Below, in pieces: positions 9,853 to 18,778 of a stretch of 30,735 nt of DNA (position 1 is its first letter; each line of letters opens with the position of its first letter). The stretch is from Nemertoderma westbladi. Taxonomy: Eukaryota; Xenacoelomorpha; Nemertodermatida; Nemertodermatidae. The notes under the pieces were generated by a model that ran no database searches, was not told where the DNA came from, and saw only the letters and a program-made list of their open reading frames with translations. The DNA is taken from positions 1 to 30,735 of the forward strand of contig JAUCBJ010000994.1 in NCBI GenBank assembly GCA_032718475.1, read 5' to 3'. The position numbers and the translations under genes are program-made.

Positions 9853-10185
9853 TTTTACAATTTTACCTACAATTTGGCCAGTTTATACACAATAATTCTA
9901 AAAACAAATAGGAAAACACAAGTAGAGTAAATAACTCTAGAAGGAAGTGATTCCATCTTCGTTGTGTTGAGGCGGTTCGTTGTTTTGGCTCTTGTGGTCT
10001 TTACTACACGGGTGAAGTATACTTTTCCGGAAATTTCAGGAAATTGAAAAAACATATTTCCGGAAAAATCACTACTATGCCGGACAACCACCCATTTATT
10101 GATTACCTAATTAAATAAAGTAAAATAAAAAATCAACTTAAATCCATTTGTTACTGGGAAAGGGAACATAAAATAATGGCGATAC

Positions 10186-10274
10186 CTTAACGTCACCATC
10201 CTTCCGAGCTGCTTCTAGTTGATTCAACTGCTCCATCACCTTCCAGTTCTTCTCCCATAATTCATTGTTCTTCA
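10186..10274 (-). CDS. p180/kinectin-family protein, upstream exon
   Basis: Minus-strand coding stretch with the peptide core Lys-Asn-Asn-Glu-Leu-Trp-Glu-Lys-Asn-Trp-Lys-Val-Met-Glu. This matches the conserved KNNELREKNW-x-AMEAL type segment of kinectin and RRBP1, which in those proteins lies just before the region encoded by the exons at 4322-4408 and 4024-4196. The donor after Asp-Val-Lys is GTATCG (weak), phase 0. The acceptor drawn here (AGAACAG) lacks a pyrimidine tract because retroelement gag sequence lies immediately upstream, so the 5' boundary is uncertain. In the same frame a TAA occurs near 10313. Exons further upstream were not found in the window. Confidence 0.6.
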
Positions 10275-10289
10275 CTGTTCTTTGACTTC

Positions 10290-10726
10290 TGTCTATCGAC
10301 CTCTTTGTTTAACCAAAGCGCGTCGGCCCGGTCCGCGACGCGGTCGAGGTCGCGGAAGTCCTCCTCGGCGAGTTGGAGGCGGATGGCGTCGGGCATCTGG
10401 CGGAGGAACGCCTCCTCGAACAGCAGGCAGTGGTGGTCGTCACCGAGGCCATTCAAGTCCCAGAGCCGCACGACGCGGTCGCGGCGGGAGAGTTAGAATA
10501 CCATGAGGAGTTTGGCCTTGATCTGGGCTGGGCGTACTGGTTGACAGCAGGGGCGTCCTGGATCAGCTGGAGGCGGCGGCTGGCGGTGTCTTGGTCGAGC
10601 AGTAGTCTGGTAGTAGTACTTCGTGGCTTCGGCTGTGACGCCCCGGATGGCGAACTGTGCCTCGGGCTGGCAGCTGGTTAGTCCAGAAGACGGGCAGTTT
10701 CAGGGCAACGCCATTTGCCTCGGCCA
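10290..10726 (-). pseudogene. Degenerate gag fragment of a second Ty3/gypsy element
   Basis: Starts at an ATG (10724-10726) with Met-Ala-Glu-Ala-Asn-Gly followed by a Lys-Leu-Pro-x-Phe-Trp gag start. It then changes frame near 10660-10680 and again further on. A later piece (10305-10471) reads LNGLGDD, LLFEEAFLRQMPDAIRLQLA and a Leu-x-x-Arg-Ala-Asp-Ala-Leu-Trp end. This is the hallmark order of the short gag of a widespread animal gypsy group. Large parts of the middle are missing. It is unrelated to the gag of the element at 4667-9847. It is a relic with no function inferred. Confidence 0.8.
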
Positions 10727-10789
10727 TGGTGAAGGCGCTGGGGTGGGGTGGGGTGCGAGTTGCAGTTCGGCTCAACAAATCGTGCTGAG

Positions 10790-10805
10790 CCATTGTGGTC
10801 ACCAA
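10790..10805 (-). promoter_or_regulatory. Primer-binding site of the truncated gypsy relic
   Basis: Minus strand TTGGTGACCACAATGG directly follows the LTR end. TGGTGACC is a common primer-binding start in gypsy elements with this type of LTR. Confidence 0.55.
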
Positions 10806-11006
10806 TGTGGCAGTATGCAAAAGTCACTGTCTGACTAACTCAGTAACTGTCTGACTGTGCTGTACTGCTGTATCCAGGCAACATCTGTATACGTATATTC
10901 AAAACCTTAGCAGAGCGATACCGGTAAGCAGTATATCTCAAGTCACTCTGTCTGAGTCTGTAATGCCCTACGCAGCTACGCATAGTTTGTAAGTGGCACC
11001 GCCACA
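10806..11006 (-). repeat. LTR of the truncated gypsy relic
   Basis: A 201-bp block with perfect inverted ends (TGTGGC at one side, GCCACA at the other). In element orientation it begins TGTGGCGGTGCCACTTAC and ends directly before the primer-binding site and gag relic. No second LTR is seen, so this is the 5' end of a truncated insertion. Confidence 0.7.
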
Positions 11007-11953
11007 CCATCAAAATATTTTGCAAATAAACATTGTTTGAACTAACACTTTTTCAACTAATATCAGCCAACTGCTTTCTCGTTACTATGGATGGATGATA
11101 CCTCGTTGCTATGGAAACGAACCCCTGTTGTTACGGTGTGGTCCCTATGTATATCACATAATTCTAATAATCAATGTAGGTCTATATACGGCTCAAAATC
11201 ACAAAAAGTGGCCAAAAAAATTATTTTTTTTTGTAAAAAAAAAAGTTTCCCAAAGTATGTAATATTATATATCACCAGAAAGCTCTCGATGCGCTGAATT
11301 CAATGGTGGTAATTTCCCAATAGCCCCGACCTCCTGGTAACAAATAATTGAGAAAAACAGATGTCCATTCCTGTAACACTTGTCCCACAATGTAACGCCC
11401 GATATCAGCCAATCAGAGCCCTTGAATGGTGATTTCCGATGCCTGTAACAATTTGTCCCACCATGTAACACCAGTTGTTGTAATTACACTGATGTGTTAA
11501 ATTAACCTAGATTTCGTCTCCGAGTGGGAGCTATGCAGCCATTCCTGATCCCAGTAACACCTCCCAATAAAGCTTATTTGATAATAAAATCAATCATAAT
11601 AAATCTTTATGGTCCCCATTTCTCGAAAAATTATAAAATATTATAGTTTATCAAATAAACATAAAGAGTTTATAAAACATTTTAACCACTTTAGGTACTT
11701 TAGTGACGAAATGACGATTTATATGAAAATTCACAAAGTATGACGAGTTTATTACCGAACTTATAACTGTATATACGTATAACTGTATATCACTATGGCT
11801 AGCAGTTAGTCAAAACCTATAAATTGTTCATCAGTTTCAGCTCCACCCTCCACAGAACCTCATGTACTCCCCATTCCATCTTCTACACCCTCCATAGAAT
11901 CTCCTGTATTCCAAACGTTATCTTGTATAGCCGCCACGGATCATCCCATACCA
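11007..11953. other. Non-coding flank left of the minisatellite
   Basis: No gene seen. It holds an X-box-like GTTGCTATGGAAAC near 11104-11117 and TCACAAAAAGTGGCCAAAAA at 11199-11218, which has an exact inverted partner at 16691-16710. Two copies of a CTGTAACA...TGTCCCAC...TGTAAC motif lie at 11371-11396 and 11443-11470, with inverted counterparts right of the minisatellite. From about 11838 the sequence is a degenerate form of the 42-bp minisatellite unit. Confidence 0.6.
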
Positions 11954-11968
11954 CCCCCCCCCCCCCCC
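11954..11968 (+). repeat. C15 homopolymer, left of the minisatellite
   Basis: Fifteen consecutive C residues. A tract of the same length lies at 15375-15389 on the other side of the minisatellite. Confidence 0.95.
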
Positions 11969-12012
11969 ACTCCTTCAAAACCTGTAAATTGTTCATTATC
12001 ACTTTCATCCCC

Positions 12013-15000
12013 ACCCTCCCTAGATCCTCCCATACCTCCCACTCCGTCTCCCACACCCTCCACAGAGCCTCCTGTACTTCCCACTCCGTCTCCCACACCC
12101 TCCACAGAGCCTCCTGTACTTCCCACACCGTCTCCCACACCCTTCACAGAGCCTCCTGTACTTCCCACTCCGTCTCCCAAACCATCCACAGATCCTCCTG
12201 TACTTCCCACTCCGTCTCCCACACCCTCCACAGAGCCTCCTGTACTTCCCACTCCGTCTCCCACACCCTTCACAGAGCCTCCTGTACTTCCCACTCCGTC
12301 TCCCACACCCTTCACAGAGCCTCCTGTACTTCCCACTCCGTCTCCCAAACCATCCACAGATCCTCCTGTACTTCCCACTCCGTCTCCCACACCCTCCACA
12401 GAGCCTCCTGTACTTCCCACTCCGTCTCCCACACCCTCCACAGATCCTCCCATACCTCCCACTCCGTCTCCCGCACCCTCCACAGAGCCTCCTGTACTTC
12501 CCACTCCGTCTCCCACACCCTTCACAGAGCCTCCTGTACTTCCCACTCCGTCTCCCAAACCATCCACAGATCCTCCTGTACTTCCCACTCCGTCTCCCAC
12601 ACCCTCCACAGAGCCTCCTGTACTTCCCACTCCGTCTCCCACACCCTCCACAGATCCTCCCATACCTCCCACTCCGTCTCCCACACCCTCCACAGAGCCT
12701 CCTGTACTTCCCACTCCGTCTCCCACACCCTTCACAGAGCCTCCTGTACTTCCCACTCCGTCTCCCAAACCATCCACAGATCCTCCTGTACTTCCCACTC
12801 CGTCTCCCACACCCTCCACAGAGCCTCCTGTACTTCCCACTCCGTCTCCCACACCCTCCACAGATCCTCCCATACCTCCCACTCCGTCTCCCGCACCCTC
12901 CACAGAGCCTCCTGTACTTCCCACTCCGTCTCCCACACCCTCCACAGAGCCTCCTGTACTTCCCACTCCGTCTCCCACACCCTTCACAGAGCCTCCTGTA
13001 CTTCCCACTCCGTCTCCCAAACCATCCACAGATCCTCCTGTACTTCCCACTCCGTCTCCCACACCCTCCACATATCCTCCTGTACTTCTCACCCTGTCTC
13101 CCACACCCTCCACAGATCATCCTGTACTTCTCACCCTGTCTCACACACCCGCCACAGATCCTCCTGTACTTCTCACCCTGTCTCCCACACCCTCCACAGA
13201 TCCTCCTGTACTTCTCACCCTGTCTCCCACACCCTCCACAGATCCTCCTGTACTTCTCACCCTGTCTCCCACACCCTCTTCAGATCTTCCTGTACTTCCC
13301 ATTCCGTCTCCCACACCCTCCACAGATCCTCCCATAGCTCCCACTCCGTCTCCCACACCCTCCACAGATCCTCCTGTACTTCCCACTCCGTCTCCCACAC
13401 CCTCCACAGATCCTCCTGTTCTTTTCACCCTGTCTCCCACACCCTCCACAGATCCTCCTGTACTTCTCACCCTGTCTCCCACACCCTCCACAGATCCTCC
13501 TGTACTTCTCACCCTGTCTCCCACACCCTCCACAGATCCTCCTGTACTTCCCATTCCGTCTCCCACACCCTCCACAGATCCTCCTGTTCTTTTCACCCTG
13601 TCTCCCACACCCTCCACAGATCCTCCTGTACTTCTCACCCTGTCTCCCACACCCTCCACAGATCCTCCTGTACTTCTCACCCTGTCTCCCACACCCTCCA
13701 CAGATCCTCCTGTACTTCCCATTCCGTCTCCCACACCCTCCACAGATCCTCCCATACCTGCCACTCCGTCTCCCACACCCTCCACAAAGCCTCCTGTACT
13801 TCCCACTCCGTCTCCCACACCCTCCACAGAGCCTCCTGTACTTCCCACTCCGTCTCCCACACCCTCCACAGAGCCTCCTGTACTTCTCACCCTGTCTCCC
13901 ACACCCTCCACAGATCCTCCTGTACTTCTCACCCTGTCTCCCACACCCTCCACAGATCCTCCTGTACTTCTCACCCTGTCTCCCACACCCTCCACAGATC
14001 TTCCTGTACTTCCCATTACGTCTCCCACACCCTCCACAGATCCTCCCATAGCTCCCACTCCGTCTCCCACACCCTCCACAGATCCTCCTGTACTTCCCAC
14101 TCCGTCTCCCACACCCTCCACAGATCCTCCTGTTCTTTTCACCCTGTCTCCCACACCCTCCACAGATCCTCCTGTACTTCTCACCCTGTCTCCCACACCC
14201 TCCACAGATCCTCCTGTACTTCTCACCCTGTCTCCCACACCCTCCACAGATCCTCCTGTACTTCCCATTCCGTCTCCCACACCCTCCACAGATCCTCCCA
14301 TACCTCCCACTCCGTCTCCCGCACCCTCCACAGAGCCTCCTGTACTTCCCACTCCGTCTCCCACACCCTCCACAAAGCCTCCTGTACTTCCCACTCCGTC
14401 TCCCACACCCTTCACAGAGCCTCCTGTACTTCCCACTCCGTCTCCCAAACCATCCACAGATCCTCCTGTACTTCCCACTCCGTCTCCCACACCCTCCACA
14501 GATCCTCCTGTTCTTTTCACCCTGTCTCCCACACCCTCCACATTTCCTCCTGTACTTTTCACCCTGTCTCCCACACCCTCCACAGATCCTCCTGTACTTC
14601 CCATTCCGTCTCCCACACCCTCCACAGATCCTCCCATACCTCCCACTCCGTCTCCCACACCCTCCACAAAGCCTCCTGTACTTCCCACTCCGTCTCCCAC
14701 ACCCTCCACAAAGCCTCCTGTACTTCCCACTCCGTCTCCCACACCCTCCACAGAGCCTCCTGTACTTCCCACTCCGTCTCCCACACCCTCCACAGATCCT
14801 CCTGTTCTTTTCACCCTGTCTCCCACACCCTCCACAGATCCTCCTGTACTTCTCACCCTGTCTCCCACACCCTCCACAGATCCTCCTGTACTTCTCACCC
14901 TGTCTCCCACACCCTCCACAGATCCTCCTGTACTTCCCATTCCGTCTCCCACACCCTCCACAGATCCTCCTGTACTTCCCATTCCGTCTCCCACACCCTC

Positions 15001-15176
15001 CACAGAGCCTCCTGTACTTCCCACTCCGTCTCCCACACCCTCCACAGAGCCTCCTGTACTTCCCACTCCGTCTCCCACACCCTCCACAGAGCCTCCTGTA
15101 CTTTTCACCCTGTCTCCCACACCCTCCACATTTCCTCCTGTACTTTTCACCCTGTCTCACACACCCTCCACAGTTC
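12013..15176 (+). repeat. 42-bp minisatellite with higher-order structure, about 75 copies
   Basis: Tandem units of 42 bp built around CTTCCCACTCCGTCTCCC and ACACCCTCCACAGA, strongly pyrimidine-rich on the plus strand. Units differ by a few diagnostic changes (GAGCC or GATCC; CCCACTCCG, CTCACCCTG or TTCACCCTG; CCCATACCTCC). Diagnostic variants recur with longer periods: a five-unit, 210-bp block is repeated three times from about 12312, and a marker CCCATAGCTCCC at 13331 recurs 714 bp (17 units) later. Because 42 is divisible by 3, long open frames arise on both strands. One 1239-codon plus-strand frame spans the array, but this is expected of any stop-free unit. I see no splice or protein-family evidence for coding. 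Confidence 0.95.
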
Positions 15177-15184
15177 CTCCCATT

Positions 15185-15374
15185 CTCCTCTCGCACCTCT
15201 ACCTACTCCTCTCGCTCCTCCAACTGATCCACTTGCACCTCTACCTTTTCCCCTCACACTTCCAACTGCTCCTCTTGCACCTCGACCTTTTCCCCTCGCA
15301 CCTCCAACTGCTCCCCTTGCACCTCTACCTTTTCCCCTCACACCTCCAACTGCTCCCCTAGACCTCTATTCTTT
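15185..15374 (+). repeat. Diverged second 42-bp repeat block
   Basis: About four units of 42 bp of the type CCTCCAACTGCTCCCCTTG then CACCTCTACCTTTTCCCC. They share period and pyrimidine bias with the main array but not its sequence. This may be an older, diverged edge of the same array. Confidence 0.8.
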
Positions 15375-15389
15375 CCCCCCCCCCCCCCC
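15375..15389 (+). repeat. C15 homopolymer, right of the minisatellite
   Basis: Fifteen consecutive C residues, mirroring the tract at 11954-11968. Confidence 0.95.
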
Positions 15390-17430
15390 ACCTCTAACTG
15401 CTCCCCTCACGGAGCTCCCAATCTCCCTCTCCCAATCGCAGAAGATAAATCTAAGATGGACCGCATTCCATATAAGACAGATCAGTATTATTAGTCCTAT
15501 TTTTATTTACTATCAGTATCTTGATACCGGAACGGCAAACTGATGTCTAATAAGTAATGAAATGTGGTCTCTATTCTATACCGTAGTCACATAGTGTCTG
15601 TATCAGTGTCTTATAACTGGTTCTGGTTAGGATTAGTTTGTTTAGTAGTCAACAGTAAACTCTATGCACTGCGCAGATCTGTAGATCCAATAACTTCGAA
15701 TCAAACGCAGTAAAGAGGCAGCACTGTTACTGTTACCGGTACAACTGTAGGTAGGTAAGTACCAATTCACAGTTAATAGTGCTGTTCTGTGTGCATGACC
15801 TACAGTCTTATCAATATTATAAAGTCTGCACTACTAAAGTGTTACAGGTGAGACATGTCCCATTCTGTAGCCCAATATTATTCGATTTACATGTTACATG
15901 TGGGACGTCCCGCCTTGTAACGATTTTTTGTGTTACAGGCTTTTGTTACAGGTGGGACAAAGCTCATGCTGATAAATGTAAAAGCAACTAAAGTCTATTC
16001 CATAGTCAATTGTTGCCACAAATGATTACTCACGCAAAAGACCAAGAACTTGGCTATCTGCTGATATTTGAATCTTCATATCAAGTTTGTTAGAACTGAT
16101 TCTAGAGCATGGTAAAACAGTGCACTTGGTGTTACACATGGGACAATCCTAATTGACATAATCGACTCGCACGTATAAAACCAGCCATATCTCTGGTTGT
16201 GTTTAGTATTTTTTCGTAAAATCTGGAACATTCCACTTCTTGAAGATTTTCCTTTCAAATAAGAATTTAGTTTATAGAATCCAAATAAAAACCTATTGGT
16301 GAATTCAGTTGTTACCGTTTGGGACAAGTAATTGTCAAAAATAGGGGTATATTATCTATTGTTTTATTTAAATATGATATCAATAAAACAATTTGGAAGT
16401 TATTCAATTGCATTCCTCTATTATTTAGCTTTAAAATGAGCTATAACTTGTTGAAATACACCCAGAAGATGTCAAAATACATCCCCCACAATACAATGAA
16501 CTTTTTTGGACAATTGAAAAACCTGCATTTTTTAGTACTAAAAGGTCTGTAAAATCTTTCAAAGTCGTAGTGGCAGCATGATTTTTTGTGTATCTGTTGG
16601 ACCATAAAATTATCTTCAAAAATATATATAACTTTACTAGGTTCCAAAAAAAATATCATTCTAAAATTAAGTCGAATCGTTTGGGAAACGTTTTTGGCCA
16701 CTTTTTGTGAGTTTGGGCCATACATGTTTTAAACAAAAACCAACCAACCCTTCGTCCGTTGCCACTGTATGTTCAGGAATACACATCTGTTGCCATGGAT
16801 ACTGACTGCATAGTCTTACCAACTTCACACATGTCTGTCTACCAACTACCCAGGCATACTGTAATCTTTCAACCGGCATACAATGAGGCAACGCATTGAC
16901 ATTTTGGATGCAAGTTATATTTGTTTTAACAAATATTTTGTAATAATTTTATAGAAACCTTGCTAAATTAGCTTGAGACGTTGCCATTGGCAACATGTCA
17001 CACTTACTTTGGGACCCTGGACAATTTTTACCGCGTCTAAAAGGGTCTATTTACGGTGGAAACACAACAATTTACAACCGCGGTGAGGAATACCTATTGA
17101 GTTAGAAGTGCTTCTATTCAATTCATACAGCAGCTGCCATGGCAACAGAGATATACAATGCAAAATTATACTGTAATACTCAAATATTATGAAAATTAGT
17201 TAAAATGTGGAATTTTTTCAGGAAATCCTTAATAACTCGAGTCCATGTTAATGAAATTCTGAGATATTTAGTGCATTCGAAAGCTAAGAGTATTATCTAT
17301 CTTTATATGTAAAGAACTCTTGATGAAACCTACGGGAAGTCACATTTTAAGGAGATCGTGTTTCTGTGTGAATTGGCGTGACCCCCGAATATTTCCATTA
17401 AATCCTGAATAAAACTGAGCCATCGACATG
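15390..17430. other. Non-coding flank right of the minisatellite
   Basis: No gene recognised. Five GTTACA...GGGACA-type motifs occur (near 15841, 15893, 15945, 16131 and 16311). The one at 15893-15921 forms a dyad around GGGACGTCCC. An exact inverted partner of the 20-mer at 11199 lies at 16691-16710. X-box-like dyads occur near 16792 (GTTGCCATGGATAC), 16980 (GTTGCCATTGGCAAC) and 17132 (GCTGCCATGGCAAC). Short ORFs here have no family resemblance. Confidence 0.55.
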
Positions 17431-18345
17431 AAATGTTATAAATGATACATATTTAGTTGCGTAAACACCTAATCTATCGATTGGAGTTGATAAATGTTAT
17501 AAATGATACATATTTAGTTGCGTAAACACCTAATCTATCGATTGGAGTTGATAAATGTTATAAATGATACATATTTAGTTGCGTAAACACCTAATCTATC
17601 GATTGGAGTTGATAAATGTTATAAATGATACATATTTAGTTGCGTAAACACCTAATCTATCGATTGGAGTTGATAAATGTTATAAATGATACATATTTAG
17701 TTGCGTAAACACCTAATCTATCGATTGGAGTTGATAAATGTTATAAATGATACATATTTAGTTGCGTAAACACCTAATCTATCGATTGGAGTTGATAAAT
17801 GTTATAAATGATACATATTTAGTTGCGTAAACACCTAATCTATCGATTGGAGTTGATAAATGTTATAAATGATACATATTTAGTTGCGTAAACACCTAAT
17901 CTATCGATTGGTGTTGATAAATGTTATAAATGATACATATTTAGTTGCGTAAACACCTAATCTATCGATTGGTGTTGATAAATGTTATAAATGATACATA
18001 TTTAGTTGCGTAAACACCTAATCTATCGATTGGAGTTGATAAATGTTATAAATGATACATATTTAGTTGCGTAAACACATAATCTATCGATTGGAGTTGA
18101 TAAATGTTATAAATGATACATATTTAGTTGCGTAAACACCTAATCTATCGATTGGAGTTGATAAATGTTATAAATGATACATATTTAGTTGCGTAAACAC
18201 CTAATCTATCGATTGGAGTTGATAAATGTTATAAATGATACATATTTAGTTGCGTAAACACCTAATCTATCGATTGGAGTTGATAAATGTTATAAATGAT
18301 ACATATTTAGTTGCGTAAACACCTAATCTATCGATTGGAGTTGAT
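17431..18345 (+). repeat. 61-bp satellite, 15 near-identical copies
   Basis: Unit of 61 bp containing AAATGTTATAAATGATACAT, TTAGTTGCGTAAACACCTAA and a central ATCGAT palindrome. Fifteen units run head to tail. I noticed only three single-base variants (two units with GGTGTTG, one with CACAT), so the array is very homogeneous and probably recently amplified. There are no spacers, so it is not a CRISPR array. No coding frame. Confidence 0.97.
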
Positions 18346-18778
18346 AAATATTAAAAATAATATGAACGAAAGCGGCCAAAAGCGTATTTATTATGTAATA
18401 AATAATTTATTTATAACCGTTTATATTACTTATAAATAGCATGTCACTCGCATAAATCGCGAAATTAATGAATGTCACATTATTATATTTTCATAATTTA
18501 ATAAAAAATTTCAATCAAAAATGTCACAACTATAAAATTATTCTGTTACGAAATGTCGGAATCGAAATGTAAAAAAACCGAAATTACGTTAGTCCGTTGC
18601 TAAGGACATTATCAATACAGCTAATATTGAAGGTCGTTTTCACTTGGTTGCTATGGTATTTTCAAAAAACGAAATATGCCATTAAATTCTTCGTATCCAA
18701 AATAATAATCTTCCATAAATTGTAACTCGTCATATCTATATAGAGCTGTTGCTATGGGGATTTCCTCCGTTGCTATGT
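18346..18778. other. 3' flank of the TRIM-like gene
   Basis: AT-rich sequence downstream of the minus-strand stop codon. Minus-strand AATAAA strings near 18398-18415 are possible polyadenylation signals. Two X-box-like half sites (TTGCTATGG) lie near 18650 and 18749. No gene seen. Confidence 0.5.

Larger units (their letters stand above)
4409..10185 (-). other. Large intron carrying a full LTR retrotransposon
   Basis: The interval between two phase-0 exons of the p180/kinectin-like gene is 5777 bp, of which 5186 bp are the gypsy element plus one copy of its target duplication. Without the insert the intron would be about 590 bp. The retrotransposon lies in the same transcriptional orientation as the host gene. 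Remaining intron sequence on both sides is AT-rich and shares a TTTCCGGAAATTTC string (near 4450-4466 and 10024-10038). Nothing else is recognised. Confidence 0.55.

Noticed and set aside
13141-15196. Minus-strand Gly/Val-rich and Cys/Arg-rich long open frames (669 and 638 codons)
   Set aside because: Same artefact of the 42-bp period; the two frames overlap each other and cannot both be genes.
11824-15543. A 1239-codon plus-strand open frame over the minisatellite
   Set aside because: The unit length is a multiple of three, so any stop-free unit gives an endless frame; comparable frames are open on the minus strand. No splice sites, domain or codon-position signal support a protein.
17431-18345. 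Possible CRISPR array
   Set aside because: The 61-bp units are contiguous and identical throughout, with no unique spacers, and the context is eukaryotic.
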